NCBI RefSeq assembly: GCF_001305515.1
Contig: NZ_LJYW01000001.1
Location: 1,969,382 to 2,033,381, forward strand
Direction: 5' to 3'
DNA: 64,000 bases
Origin: Prosthecodimorpha hirschii
GTDB lineage: Bacteria > Pseudomonadota > Alphaproteobacteria > Rhizobiales > Ancalomicrobiaceae
The translations under genes and the position numbers were made by a program. Every line of letters starts with the position of its first letter. Position 1 is the first letter of the stretch. The notes below the pieces were generated by a model. It had not been told where the DNA came from. It worked only from the letters and a program-made list of their open reading frames with translations, and did no database searches. Shown here piece after piece: positions 17,846-28,300 of the stretch.

Positions 17846-18715
17846 ATGCTGTACGACCTGCTGATCGAGCCCTTCGCCGAGTTCGAGTTCATGCGCCGGG
17901 CGCTGGTCGGCAGCCTTGCCCTGTCGCTCGGCGCCGCGCCGATCGGCGTCTTTCTGATGCTGCGCCGCATGTCGCTGACCGGCGACGCGATGGCGCATGC
18001 CATCCTGCCCGGCGCCGCGATCGGCTACCTGCTGGCCGGTCTGTCGCTGCCGGCCATGACCATCGGCGGCCTCGTCGCCGGCCTCGCCGTCGCACTCGGC
18101 GCCGGCGCGGTCGCCCGCGCGACGGTGCTGAAAGAGGATGCGACGCTCGCGGCCTTCTACCTGATCTCGCTCGCCCTCGGCGTGGTCATCGTCTCGGCCC
18201 GCGGCTCGAATGTCGACCTGCTGCATGTCCTGTTCGGCTCGGTGCTGGCGCTCGACGACCAGACGCTGCTGCTGCTCGCCGGGGTCGGCACCGGCACCCT
18301 GATCACGCTCGCCGTCATCCTGCGCCCGCTGGTGCTGGAATGCGTCGATCCGGCCTTCCTGCGCTCGGTCTCCCATGCCGGCGCACGCGTCCATTTCACC
18401 TTCATGGCGCTCGTCGTCATGAACCTGGTCGGCGGGTTCCATGCGCTCGGAACCCTGCTCGCCGTCGGCATCATGATGCTGCCCGCCGCCGCCGCGCGGC
18501 TGTGGACCAACGACCTGACCGGCCTGATCGGCATCTCGGTGATCATCGCAGGCCTGTCGAGCATCGGGGGGCTGCTGCTCTCCTATCACCTGAGCCTGCC
18601 CTCCGGGCCGGCCATCATCCTCGTCGCCGGCGGGGCCTATGCCCTGTCGCTCGTCTTCGGCCGCGCCGGCGGGGCGATCCGCCACTTTCTGCCGGCCCGG
18701 CATCTGGAAGCCTGA
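17846..18715 (+). CDS. znuB: Zinc ABC transporter permease
   Basis: A 289-residue inner-membrane permease of the ABC-3 family with seven or eight hydrophobic segments (for example ALSLGAAPIGVFLMLRRMSL and TIGGLVAGLAVALGAGAVAR). MSLTGDAMAHAILPGAAIGY is the family-typical cytoplasmic loop that contacts the ATPase, and AVGIMMLPAAAARLW is the second conserved part. The start ATG lies 11 bp after znuC; the same frame runs open through znuC but that part is not coding. It forms the zinc channel of ZnuABC. Confidence 0.94.
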   Translation: MLYDLLIEPFAEFEFMRRALVGSLALSLGAAPIGVFLMLRRMSLTGDAMAHAILPGAAIGYLLAGLSLPAMTIGGLVAGLAVALGAGAVARATVLKEDATLAAFYLISLALGVVIVSARGSNVDLLHVLFGSVLALDDQTLLLLAGVGTGTLITLAVILRPLVLECVDPAFLRSVSHAGARVHFTFMALVVMNLVGGFHALGTLLAVGIMMLPAAAARLWTNDLTGLIGISVIIAGLSSIGGLLLSYHLSLPSGPAIILVAGGAYALSLVFGRAGGAIRHFLPARHLEA

Positions 18716-18780
18716 CCCGCTCCCGGGCCCGCCCAAAGGCCCGCCCGGAAGCCCAGGCCATTCGCATATCGGAGGTACCC

Positions 18781-19764
18781 ATGACCGGAATTGTTCGTCG
18801 CTCCGTCCTCGGCGCAGCGGCCTCGCTGGCTGCTGCCCTCGTCGTCCTGCCGCTCGGTGCCGGCCCGACCCGCGCCGCCGATCCGATCCCCGTCGTCGCC
18901 ACCTTCTCGATCCTCGGCGACTTCGTCCGCCAGGTCGGCGGCGACCGGGTCGCCGTCAAGATCCTGGTCGGCCCGAACGGCGACGCCCATGTCTACAATC
19001 CGACGCCGGCCGACGCGAAGTCGGTCGCCGGCGCCAAGGTCGTGTTCGTCAACGGCCTCGGCTTCGAAGGCTGGATGCAGCGCCTGGTCAAGGCCTCCGG
19101 CACCAAAGCCCCGCTCGTCACCGCCACCACCGGCATCACGCCGCGCGAGATGGCCGACGAGGACGACGATCACGATCACGACCCCAAGGCCAAGGGCAAG
19201 GGCAAGGACGCCCATGCCGGCCACGATCACGGCGCCACAGATCCGCATGCCTGGCAGTCGGTCGCCAACGCCAAGGTCTATATCGCCAATGTCCGCGACG
19301 GCCTGATCGCCGCCGACCCGGACGGCAAGGCGACCTACGAGGCCAATGCCGGCGCCTATCTGGCCAAGCTCGACGCGCTCGAGGCCGACGTGAAGACCGC
19401 GATCGACAAGATTCCGGCGACCGAGCGCCGCGTCCTGACCTCGCACGACGCCTTCGGCTACTTCTCCGGCGCCTACGGCATCACCTTCCTGGCCCCGCAG
19501 GGCATCTCGACCGAGGCCGAGGCGACCGCCAAGGACGTGGCCAAGCTGATCCGCCAGATCAAGAAGGAGAAGGTCAAGGCCGTGTTCGTCGAGAACATGA
19601 CCGACGGCCGCATCGTCGAGCGGATCGCCAAGGAGACCGGCATCCGCCTCGGCGGATCGATCTTCTCGGACTCGCTCTCCCCTGAAACTGGACCGGCGGC
19701 CACCTATATCGATATGGTCCGCCACAACGTGAAGCTCCTGACTGCGGCCATGGCCGGGGCCTGA
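18781..19764 (+). CDS. znuA: Zinc ABC transporter substrate-binding protein
   Basis: A 327-residue periplasmic zinc-binding protein. Signal peptide to about residue 33 (GAGPTRAAD). Cluster A-I fold motifs: [37 protein letters not shown] with the first His ligand, a His/Asp-rich flexible loop at about residues 121-155 (DEDDDHDHD ... HAGHDHG) as in true zinc binders, then TDPHAWQSV and [16 protein letters not shown] with further ligand histidines. GGAGG lies 5 nt before the ATG. It follows znuB by 65 bp and is closed by a hairpin at 19807-19833. Confidence 0.95.
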   Translation: MTGIVRRSVLGAAASLAAALVVLPLGAGPTRAADPIPVVATFSILGDFVRQVGGDRVAVKILVGPNGDAHVYNPTPADAKSVAGAKVVFVNGLGFEGWMQRLVKASGTKAPLVTATTGITPREMADEDDDHDHDPKAKGKGKDAHAGHDHGATDPHAWQSVANAKVYIANVRDGLIAADPDGKATYEANAGAYLAKLDALEADVKTAIDKIPATERRVLTSHDAFGYFSGAYGITFLAPQGISTEAEATAKDVAKLIRQIKKEKVKAVFVENMTDGRIVERIAKETGIRLGGSIFSDSLSPETGPAATYIDMVRHNVKLLTAAMAGA

Positions 19765-19806
19765 GTCCCCGACCGCCGGTAGACCGGACGTTTCGACGAC
19801 CGCATC

Positions 19807-19833
19807 GCGAGCTCCGGCCCGTCCGGGGCTCGC
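19807..19833 (+). terminator. Hairpin after znuA, likely terminator
   Basis: An 11-bp stem (GCGAGCTCCGG with CCGGGGCTCGC, one T-G wobble) and a 5-nt loop, followed by TCCTTT. It sits between znuA and the CobW-type gene and may end or attenuate the znu transcript. Confidence 0.6.
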
Positions 19834-19858
19834 TCCTTTGCCGAAGAGGCCAAAGCCC

Positions 19859-20842
19859 ATGTCTTCTGCGACTGCATCCGCGACCGCCCCGATCCCCGTC
19901 ACCGTGCTGACCGGCTATCTCGGGGCCGGCAAGACGACGCTCCTGAACCGCATCCTGACCGAGGACCACGGCAAGAAATACGCCGTGATCGTCAACGAGT
20001 TCGGTGAAGTGGGCATCGACAACGACCTCGTCGTGGATACCGACGAGGAAGTCTTCGAGATGAACAACGGCTGCATCTGCTGCACCGTGCGCGGCGACCT
20101 GATCCGCATCATCGAAGGGCTGATGAAGCGCAAGGGCAGCTTCGACGGCATCCTGATCGAGACGACCGGTCTCGCCGATCCGGCGCCGGTGGCGCAGACC
20201 TTCTTCATGGACGACGACGTGCGCGCCCGCACCCGGCTCGACGCCATCGTCACCGTGGTCGATGCGCTGAACCTCGCCAGCCGGCTCGACGACGCCCCGG
20301 AGGCCGAGGACCAGGTCGCCTTCGCCGATGTGATCCTGCTCAACAAGGTCGATCTGGTCACGCCCGAGCAGCTCGCCCGCGTGCGCAGCGACATCCGCGC
20401 CATCAACCCCTATGCGCGCGTCATCGAGACCGAGCGCTGCAAGGTCGAGCTCGGCGAGATCCTCGACAAGGGCGCCTTCGACCTGACCCGCATCCTGTCG
20501 GTCGATCCGGATTTCCTGGTCGACGACCATCATCACCACAACGAAGACGTCCGCTCCATCTCGCTCAAGGCGGGCGACCTGGACCCGGAGAAGTTCTTCG
20601 ACTTCGTCAACCGCGAGACCCAGGCCCAGGGCCCCAACATCCTGCGGCTCAAGGGCATCCTGGCCTTCAAGGACGATCCGGACCGCTATGTCGTGCAGGG
20701 CGTGCACATGATCGTCGAGGGTGACCACCAGCGCCCCTGGCGGGCCGACGAGCCGCGCGAGAGCCGGCTGGTGTTCATCGGCCGCGACCTCGACTGGGCC
20801 GGCCTCAGGACCGGCTTCGAGGCCTGCCGGATCGCCGCCTGA
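19859..20842 (+). CDS. CobW/ZNG1-type GTPase, putative zinc metallochaperone
   Basis: A 327-residue G3E-family GTPase. Walker [18 protein letters not shown], the metal-binding [11 protein letters not shown] motif, Walker B-like [12 protein letters not shown] and the NKVDLV base-recognition motif are all present. A short His run (DDHHHHNED) stands before the C-terminal CobW_C domain. Relatives hand zinc to client enzymes when zinc is scarce; cobalt (B12) and nitrile hydratase versions also exist. Its place right after znuCBA favours zinc. The ATG at 19859 has GAGG about 9 nt upstream; an in-frame Met seven codons earlier is possible. Confidence 0.9.
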   Translation: MSSATASATAPIPVTVLTGYLGAGKTTLLNRILTEDHGKKYAVIVNEFGEVGIDNDLVVDTDEEVFEMNNGCICCTVRGDLIRIIEGLMKRKGSFDGILIETTGLADPAPVAQTFFMDDDVRARTRLDAIVTVVDALNLASRLDDAPEAEDQVAFADVILLNKVDLVTPEQLARVRSDIRAINPYARVIETERCKVELGEILDKGAFDLTRILSVDPDFLVDDHHHHNEDVRSISLKAGDLDPEKFFDFVNRETQAQGPNILRLKGILAFKDDPDRYVVQGVHMIVEGDHQRPWRADEPRESRLVFIGRDLDWAGLRTGFEACRIAA

Positions 20843-20969
20843 CGCCGCAGAGCCCCCGCCTTCGACAGGGCGGCTCCCCGGCCCCGCGCCCCGGATCGGT
20901 TCGTGCCGGACGGGGCCGGATCGGGACGGACGGCATGAAAAGACGCGGGTCCGTGCCGCCATGCCGCTG

Positions 20970-20992
20970 CCGGGCGTTGTCCTGACGCCCGG
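20970..20992 (+). terminator. Hairpin after the CobW-type gene
   Basis: A perfect 8-bp GC-rich stem (CCGGGCGT with ACGCCCGG) and a 7-nt loop in the 273-bp gap before the WD40 gene. There is no T run, so it is only terminator-like. I see nothing else definable in the gap. Confidence 0.45.
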
Positions 20993-21115
20993 AAGGGGTC
21001 AAAAGGGGACGGCGGACGACACGAGCCGGCGCGGCATCCAGCCGTCCGCCGGAACCGCCCGTCCCCGCCGGCCTCGGCCGACCCGACCGCATCACCCACC
21101 GTCCGGATTCCCGCC

Positions 21116-22099
21116 TTGCCCCGACTGACCCCCCTCGCCCTCCCCGCCTATGTGGTCGCCGTCACCCATCTCGGCGGACGCGCGGCCTTCGCCCTCGGCG
21201 ACGGCTCCGTCCATCTCGGTCATGCGGCGGACGATGTCCGCGCCGTCCAGGTCCATGACGGCGGCATCCTGGCGGCGGTGGCGGCGCCCGACGGCAAATC
21301 GCTGATCACTGCCGGCGACGACGGCCGCGTCATGGCGACCGACGCCGAGGGCGCGACGCAGTTGCTGTTCGAGAAGAAGGGCAAGTGGATCGACCAGCTC
21401 GCCTGCGGCCCGCAGGGCGCGGTCGCCTTCGCCAGCGGGCGGATGGCCTGGGTGCGGCTGGCCGACGGCCAGGTGGTCGAGTTCCCGCACGAGAAGGCGG
21501 TCGGCGGCGTCGCCTTCCTGCCCAAGGGGCTGCGGCTGGCGACCGCGACGGTCGACAAGGCGATCCTGCATTGGGTGACCGCCAAGGGCGCCCCGGCCGA
21601 GCTCGGCTGGAAGGGCGCCCATACCGGCATCACGGTTTCGCCGGACGGCCGCTTCCTGGTCACGACCATGCAGGAGATGGCCCTGCACGGCTGGCGCATC
21701 GAAGACGGCAAGCACATGCGCATGACCGGCTATCCGGCCAAGGTGAAGTCGGTCTCCTGGAGCCCGAAGGGCCGCTGGCTCGCCACCGCGGGCGCCAATG
21801 CGGCCATCCTCTGGCCGTTCAGCGCCAAGGACGGCCCGATGGGCAAGCCGCCCCTGCAGCTCGGCCCCTATCCGAAGCTCGCCACCCAGGTCGCCTGCCA
21901 CCCGACCGAGGAGGTCGTCGCGATCGGCTACCAGGACGGCATGGTGCTGGCGGTCCGCTTCGGCGACCAGGCCGAGGTCGCCATGCGCCACCCGAGCGGC
22001 GAGCCGGTCTCCGCGCTCGCCTGGAGCCCGGACGGCATGACGCTGGCCATCGGCACGGAGAGCGGCGCGGCCGGGCTGGTCGATATCGGCGCCGCCTGA
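21116..22099 (+). CDS. WD40 repeat protein
   Basis: A 327-residue cytoplasmic-looking beta-propeller with no signal peptide. Repeating blades show as GHAADDVRAVQVHDGGILAA, GKSLITAGDDGRVMATDAEG, KSVSWSPKGRWLATAGANAA and SALAWSPDGMTLAIGTESG, about seven in all. The start appears to be TTG; no ATG occurs before residue about 70, where a blade would be lost. No catalytic motif is present, so it is probably a scaffold or binding protein. Partner unknown; it follows the CobW-type gene by 273 bp, which hints at a link to metal handling but proves none. Confidence 0.82.
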   Translation: MPRLTPLALPAYVVAVTHLGGRAAFALGDGSVHLGHAADDVRAVQVHDGGILAAVAAPDGKSLITAGDDGRVMATDAEGATQLLFEKKGKWIDQLACGPQGAVAFASGRMAWVRLADGQVVEFPHEKAVGGVAFLPKGLRLATATVDKAILHWVTAKGAPAELGWKGAHTGITVSPDGRFLVTTMQEMALHGWRIEDGKHMRMTGYPAKVKSVSWSPKGRWLATAGANAAILWPFSAKDGPMGKPPLQLGPYPKLATQVACHPTEEVVAIGYQDGMVLAVRFGDQAEVAMRHPSGEPVSALAWSPDGMTLAIGTESGAAGLVDIGAA

Positions 22100-22199
22100 G
22101 CAGCAGCCGCGCTTCCCGGCACCTTTCCGTAACGGCTTTGCGGCACAGTGACGGTGCGTCCCGGGCATCGCGCCCGGGCGACGCTGCCGGGAGCCGCCC

Positions 22200-22781
22200 A
22201 TGCCGGGTTTCGCGTCACACCTCGTCGATCGGATCGCCGCCCATTGGGTCGCCGCAGCCCTGGCCGCGGGCGTGGTGTTCGGGCTGTCGGCGCTCGTGCT
22301 GCAGCCGCTCCTGCCTGCGGCGATCGGGCTCGTGCTGCTGGCCGGGCCGGCCTACATGCTGCATCAGGTCGAGGAGCATGCCGGCGACCGGTTCCGCCGT
22401 TTCGTCAACGAGCGGGTCTTCGGCGGCGTCGAGGCGCTGACCACGGCCGACGTGCTGGTGATCAATCTTCCGGGTGTCTGGGGCCTCAATCTGGCGGCGC
22501 TCTACGGGGCCGTGCTGGCGGCGCCCGGCTGGGGCCTGGCGGCGGCCTATCTGATGGTCGTCAACGCCGTCAGCCACATCGCCATGGCGGTCCGGCTCAA
22601 GGCCTACAATCCGGGCCTGGTCACCGCGATCCTCCTGTTCCTGCCGATCGGCGGCCTCGCCCTGGTCCGCACGCCGGCCGGGATCGGCGAGCATCTGGCC
22701 GGCCTCGGCATCGCGCTCGCCATCCATGCCGCGATCGCCCTCAACGCACTGCGCCGCGCCCGCCAGGCGCGCAATCCCTGA
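22200..22781 (+). CDS. HXXEE-motif membrane protein
   Basis: A 193-residue protein with about five hydrophobic segments. The family-naming motif is seen as H55-Q-V-E-E59, and a second potential metal-ligand set N-x-x-x-H lies in VVNAVSHIAMAVR. Members of this family are uncharacterised integral membrane proteins; the conserved His and Glu suggest metal binding or a hydrolase-like function. It follows the WD40 gene by 100 bp and is convergent with copA. Confidence 0.78.
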   Translation: MPGFASHLVDRIAAHWVAAALAAGVVFGLSALVLQPLLPAAIGLVLLAGPAYMLHQVEEHAGDRFRRFVNERVFGGVEALTTADVLVINLPGVWGLNLAALYGAVLAAPGWGLAAAYLMVVNAVSHIAMAVRLKAYNPGLVTAILLFLPIGGLALVRTPAGIGEHLAGLGIALAIHAAIALNALRRARQARNP

Positions 22782-22828
22782 CAGCGCGCAAAGCGCGCCA
22801 GGCCTGCACCCTCGTCGGCACAGCCCGC

Positions 22829-25138
22829 TCAGTCCGCGGCCCGCCGCTCGCCCGCCGCGTCACCGTCCGCCAGCGTCGGCTTCCAGCGCGTCAGCGTCAG
22901 CGCGTTGGTGACCACCGAGACCGAACTCAGCGCCATGGCGGCGCCGGCCAGCGCCGGGGTCAGATAGCCGAGCGCGGCGAGCGGCACGCCGACGACATTG
23001 TAGGCGAAGGCCCAGAACAGGTTCTGCCGGATCTTGGCCCAGGTCGCCCGCGCGATCTCGAGCGCAGCCGGCACGAGGCGCGGATCGGGCCGCATCAGGG
23101 TGATGCCGGCGGTCTCCAGCGCCACGTCGGCGCCGGTGCCGATGGCGATGCCGACATCGGCGGCGGCGAGCGCGGGCGCATCGTTGATGCCGTCGCCGAC
23201 CATGGCGACGATCCGCCCGTCCCGCCGCATCGCCGCGATCGCGGCCGCCTTGCGCTCCGGCGGCACCGGCCCTTCGACACCGTCGAGACCGAGCGCGGCG
23301 CCGACCGCGGCGGCCACCGGCGCGGCATCGCCGGTCAGCATGCGGCAGGCGATGCCGCGCGCCTGCAGGGCGGCCACGGCGGCGCGCGAGTCCGGGCGGA
23401 TCGGGTCGGCCATGGCGATCAGCCCGACCGCCTCGCCGTCGCGCGCGACCGTCACCACCGTCTTGGCCTCGGCCTCCAGCCGGGCCAGCTCCTTGGCGTA
23501 GAGCCGCGTGTCGACGGCCAGTTCGGCCATCAGGGCGGCATTTCCGATGGCGACACGGCGGCCGTCGACGGTCGCGGTCACGCCGCGCCCGGTCACGGCG
23601 CGGGCCTCGCGCGCCGGCGACAGCACGAGGCCCTTGAAGAAGGCGGCCGCCACCATGGCCTTGGCGAGCGGATGCTCGCTCGCCGCCTGGACGCTGGCGG
23701 CCAGCCGCAGCATGTCGTCGCCGCGGCCGCCGAAGACGACCACGTCGGTCACGGCCGGATGGCCGGCGGTCAGCGTGCCGGTCTTGTCGAACACCACCAC
23801 GTCGACCGCATGGGCGCGTTCCAGGGCCTCGATATCCTTGATCAGGATGCCGGCCTTGGCGGCAGCCCCGGTGCCGGCGACCAGCGCAGCCGGCGTGGCG
23901 AGGCCGAGCGCGCAGGGGCAGGCGATGACCAGCACCGAGACGGCGGCCACGAAGGCCGTCTCGGTCTCCGCGCCGACCAGTGCCCAGCCGGCGAAGGTGG
24001 CGAGCGCGACCACGACGATCACCGGCACGAACAGGGCCGCGACCCGGTCGACCAGCTTCTGCACCGGCGCCTTGGCGATCTGCGCCTGCTCGACCAGCCG
24101 GGCGATGCGCGCCAGCACGGTATCCTCGCCGACCGCGCGGACCGTCACCGTCAGGGCGCCGGAGCCGTTGATGGTGCCGGCCGTGACCGTGTCGCCGGGC
24201 CCCTTGGCGACCGGCAAGCTCTCGCCGGTGACGAGCGATTCGTCGAGCTCGCTCGCCCCCTCCTCGACCAGACCGTCGGCGGCGACCCGCTCGCCCGGTT
24301 TGACCAGGATGCGGTCGCCGGACCTCAGATCATCGATCGAGACGGTCTCCTGTGCGTCGCCGACGAGCCGGATGGCGGTGTCGGGCCGGAGCGCCATCAG
24401 GCTGGCCACCGCGGCCGAGGCCGCCCGCCGTGCGCGCGCCTCCATCAGCTTGCCGGCCAGGATCAGGGTCAAGATGGTGGCCGAGCCCTCGAAATAGAGA
24501 TGGCCGGCGGCATGCTCGCCATGGGTGGCGATCATCGCGACGGAGAACAGATAGGCGGCCGTGGTGCCGAGCGCGACCAGCACGTCCATGTTGGCAGAGA
24601 CGCCGCGCAGGGCCTTGAAGGCGCCGACATAGAAACGCCAGCCGGCGACGATCTGGACCGGCGTGGCGAGTGCCAATTGCAGGGTCGGGGTCAGCCAATG
24701 GGCATGCGCGCCCCAGGCCATCGGCACCATGGCGACCACGAAGGGCAGCGTCAGCACCGCGGAGAGCGCGAAGACCAGGAGCGTGCGCCGCTCCTCCGCC
24801 CGCCGCTCGGCGGTCGCCGCCTCCAGGGCCTGCCGCCGCGCCCGGGCGGCCTCGGCGCGCAGCGTCGCGCCATAGCCGGCCCGTTCCACCGCCGCCACCA
24901 GCGCGGCCCCCTCGATGCCCGGCGCCCGCACCTCGGCCGTCTCAAGCGCCAGGTTGACGGTCGCCTGCTCGACGCCGGGCACGCGCGACAGCACCTTCTC
25001 GATACGCACCGCACAGGCCGAGCAGGTCATCCCGGTCAGGTCGAGCACCACCGGATCGGCGGACCGATCGTGCGAACCGGCGCCGGACGGCGGGGCGCCG
25101 GTCAGGCGGTCTGCGGGGGCTGCGGCGGGCGCGGTCAT
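22829..25138 (-). CDS. copA: Copper-exporting P1B-type ATPase
   Basis: A 769-residue heavy-metal ATPase. One N-terminal HMA domain with GMTCSACAVRI (near residue 35), eight hydrophobic segments, the actuator loop LVTGESLPVAKG, the transmembrane metal site CPC in VIACPCALGLATPAAL, the phosphorylation site DKTGTLTAGHP, SEHPLAKAM, and VGDGINDAPALAAADVGIAI. CPC with this set marks Cu(I) export (silver is possible). AGGAA lies about 6 nt before the ATG. A MerR/CueR-type promoter lies upstream; the regulator gene is not in the window. Confidence 0.95.
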   Translation of the reverse strand: MTAPAAAPADRLTGAPPSGAGSHDRSADPVVLDLTGMTCSACAVRIEKVLSRVPGVEQATVNLALETAEVRAPGIEGAALVAAVERAGYGATLRAEAARARRQALEAATAERRAEERRTLLVFALSAVLTLPFVVAMVPMAWGAHAHWLTPTLQLALATPVQIVAGWRFYVGAFKALRGVSANMDVLVALGTTAAYLFSVAMIATHGEHAAGHLYFEGSATILTLILAGKLMEARARRAASAAVASLMALRPDTAIRLVGDAQETVSIDDLRSGDRILVKPGERVAADGLVEEGASELDESLVTGESLPVAKGPGDTVTAGTINGSGALTVTVRAVGEDTVLARIARLVEQAQIAKAPVQKLVDRVAALFVPVIVVVALATFAGWALVGAETETAFVAAVSVLVIACPCALGLATPAALVAGTGAAAKAGILIKDIEALERAHAVDVVVFDKTGTLTAGHPAVTDVVVFGGRGDDMLRLAASVQAASEHPLAKAMVAAAFFKGLVLSPAREARAVTGRGVTATVDGRRVAIGNAALMAELAVDTRLYAKELARLEAEAKTVVTVARDGEAVGLIAMADPIRPDSRAAVAALQARGIACRMLTGDAAPVAAAVGAALGLDGVEGPVPPERKAAAIAAMRRDGRIVAMVGDGINDAPALAAADVGIAIGTGADVALETAGITLMRPDPRLVPAALEIARATWAKIRQNLFWAFAYNVVGVPLAALGYLTPALAGAAMALSSVSVVTNALTLTRWKPTLADGDAAGERRAAD

Positions 25139-25173
25139 GGACGGTTCCTGTCTGGTCTTCGGGTCCGCTCACC

Positions 25174-25204
25174 CAGGTAAGGTTTCCCCTCGGGGCAAGG
25201 TCAA
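25174..25204 (-). promoter_or_regulatory. CueR/MerR-type copper-responsive promoter of copA
   Basis: On the minus strand TTGACC (25199-25204) is followed after 19 nt by TACCTG (25174-25179), the long spacer typical of MerR-family promoters. Inside the spacer lies a partly symmetric element TTGCCCCGAGGGGAAA, resembling copper-regulator operators. It starts about 36 bp before the copA ATG. Confidence 0.65.
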
Positions 25205-25355
25205 GGGGCAAGCGCCGCCTCCGCACGAGACCCATGCGGAATTGTCCGCGTGGGCGCGCGCGCCCCGCGCCCGGTGCGCGTTGACGCCCGGCTACCACGC
25301 ATGACAGCCTGAACCAAACGCCCGGGCAACCGGCGGCGTTCCGGGAGGAAACGGC

Positions 25356-28300
25356 ATGCCGCGCAATGCGGTTACACTCGACGACAAATACGACCTCTCG
25401 GCCGAGCGGGTCTTCGTCTCGGGCACGCAGGCGCTCGTCCGCCTGACGCTGATGCAGAAGGAACGCGACCGTCGCGCCGGGCTGAACACCGCCGGCTACG
25501 TGACCGGCTACCGCGGCTCGCCGCTCGGCGGGCTCGACCAGCAATTCTCCCGCGCCGTCAAGGTGCTGACGCCCGCCGACGTGAAGTTCCAGGCGGCCAT
25601 CAACGAGGATCTCGCCGCCACCGCGCTGTGGGGTTCGCAGCAGTTGGAAGTGCGCGGCCAGGGCCGCTTCGACGGCGTCTTCGGCATCTGGTACGGCAAG
25701 GGCCCGGGCGTCGACCGGTCCGGCGACGTTTTTCGCCACGCCAATCTCGCCGGCACCTCGCCCCATGGCGGCGTCATCGCCCTGATGGGCGACGACCATA
25801 CCTGCGAGAGCTCGACCACGGCGCATCATTCCGAATACGCCATGGTGGACGCCATGATGCCGGTGCTGAACCCGGCCGGCGTGCAGGAGATCCTGGATTT
25901 CGGCCTCTACGGCTGGGCGCTGTCGCGCTATGCCGGCGTCTGGGTCGGGCTGAAATGCGTCAAGGACACGGTCGAATCGACCGCGGTCGTCGACGGCCGG
26001 GTCGACCGCGTCGCTCCCGTGGTGCCGGAGGGCCACGTCTTGCCGCCGGGCGGATTGCATCTGCGGCCGCAGGACCACCCGCTCGCCCAGGAGGCGCGGC
26101 TGCACGAGGACAAGATGCCGGCGGTGCTCGCCTGGCTCGCGGCCAACCGGCTCGACCGGATCGTGATGGCCGGCGGCCGCGCGCCGCGCATCGGCGTGGT
26201 CGCGGCCGGCAAGAGCTGGCTCGATGTGCTGCAGGCGCTCGACGATCTCGGCATCGACGAGGTCCGCGCCGGCGAACTCGGCCTGCGGCTCTACAAGGTC
26301 GCCTGCCCCTGGCCGCTGGAGCCGAGCGGCCTCGCCCGCTTCGCCGATGGGCTCGACCTGATCGTCGTGGTCGAGGAGAAGCGCGCGCTGATCGAGACCC
26401 AGATCAAGGACCAGCTCTACGGCCGGCGCGCTGCCCCCCAGATCGTCGGCAAGCGCGACGAGGAGGGGCGTTGGCTGTTCCCGTCCAAGGGCGCGCTCGA
26501 CACCAACGACATCGCGGTGGCGATCGGCGAACGCATCCTGCGCCATGCCGACGATGCCGACATCCGCGCCCGCGTCGCCAGGCTCGCCGAGGCCCAGCGG
26601 GTGCTGGCGGCGATCGAGCCGGTCGCGCTGCGCACGCCCTATTTCTGCGCCGGCTGCCCGCATTCCACCTCGACCCGCGTGCCCGAGGGCCATCGCGCCT
26701 ATGCGGGCATCGGCTGCCATTTCATGGCGCAGTGGATGGACCGCGCCACCGAGGGCTACACCCATATGGGCGGGGAAGGCGCCAACTGGATCGGCGAGGC
26801 GCCCTTCTCCAAGGAAACCCATATCTTCCAGAATCTCGGCGACGGCACCTACAACCATTCCGGCTCGCTGGCGCTCAGGGCCGCCAAGGCCTCCGGCGTC
26901 AACATCACCTACAAGATCCTCTACAACGATGCCGTCGCGATGACCGGCGGCCAGGCCCATGACGGCGGCCTGACCCTCGCGGCGATCGCCCGCCAGGCCG
27001 CGGCCGAGGGCGCGGTGCGGGTCGCGGTGGTCACCGACGAGCCCGACAAGTATCCGCCCGATGTCGGCTTCCCGCCCTTCACGACGATCGACCACCGCGA
27101 CGCGCTCGATCGCGTTCAGCGCGAACTGGCGGCGATCCCCGGATTGACGGTGCTGCTCTACGACCAGACCTGCGCGGCCGAGAAGCGGCGGCGGCGCAAG
27201 CGCGGCACCTTCCCGGATCCCGACAAGCGGGTCCTCGTCAACGAACTGGTCTGCGAGGGCTGCGGCGATTGCGGCGTGCAGTCGAACTGCGTCGCGGTCG
27301 CGCCGGTCGAGACCGAGTTCGGCCGCAAGCGGCAGATCGACCAGTCGAGCTGCAACAAGGACTTCTCCTGCGTGAAGGGCTTCTGCCCGAGCTTCGTCAC
27401 CGTCCATGGCGCGAAGCCGAAACGCGCGGCGGCGCAGCCCGCCGCGACCGCGTCGAACCTGCCCGAGCCCGACCTGCCCGCGCTCGACCGGACCTTCGCG
27501 GTGATCGTCACCGGCGTCGGCGGCACCGGCGTGGTCACGGTCGGGGCGATCCTCGGCATGGCGGCGCATCTGGAGGGCCGCGGCATCGGCATCATCGACA
27601 TGGCCGGCCTCGCCCAGAAGGGCGGCGCGGTGACCAGCCATATCCGCCTGGCGCCGGCGCCCGAGGACATCACCACCATCCGCATCGCCGCCGGCGGCGC
27701 CGACCTGATCATCGGCTGCGACCTCGTCGTCACCGCCTCGCCCAAGGTGCTGGCCGCGATCGATCCAGCCCGCACGGCGGTCGTCGTCAACACCCACGAG
27801 ACCACGACGGGCGACGCGACCCGCCGGGCCGACTTCTCGCTGCCGACCGAACGGCTGATCCGGGCGATCCGCGAGCGCGCCGGGCCGGGCCTCAGCCGCT
27901 TCACCGAGGCGACCCGCCTCGCCACCGCGCTTCTCGGCGACAGCATCGGCGCCAACCTGTTCATGCTCGGCCTCGCCTGGCAGATGGGCCGCGTGCCGCT
28001 CGGCCGGCAGGCGATCGAGGAGGCGATCGCGCTCAACGGCGCCGCCGTCGCCTTCAATCTGGCGGCCTTCCGGCTCGGCCGGCAGGCGGCCGTCGATCCG
28101 GGCGCGCTGGAGGGCCTGGTCCGTCCGGCCGCCGGCAACCTCGATCATAGGCGGCTGTCGGAAAGCCTGGACGAGCGCATCGCGCGCCGCGTCGACCATC
28201 TGACCGCCTATCAGGATGCCGCCTATGCGGCCCGCTACCGGCAGCGGATCGAGGCGATCCGGGCCGCCGAGGCCCGCGCCCTGCCCGGCCGCACCAGCCT

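Noticed and set aside
22148-25180. A 1010-codon open frame on the plus strand opposite copA
   Set aside because: Antisense artefact of high GC; no domain pattern, while copA on the minus strand is complete.
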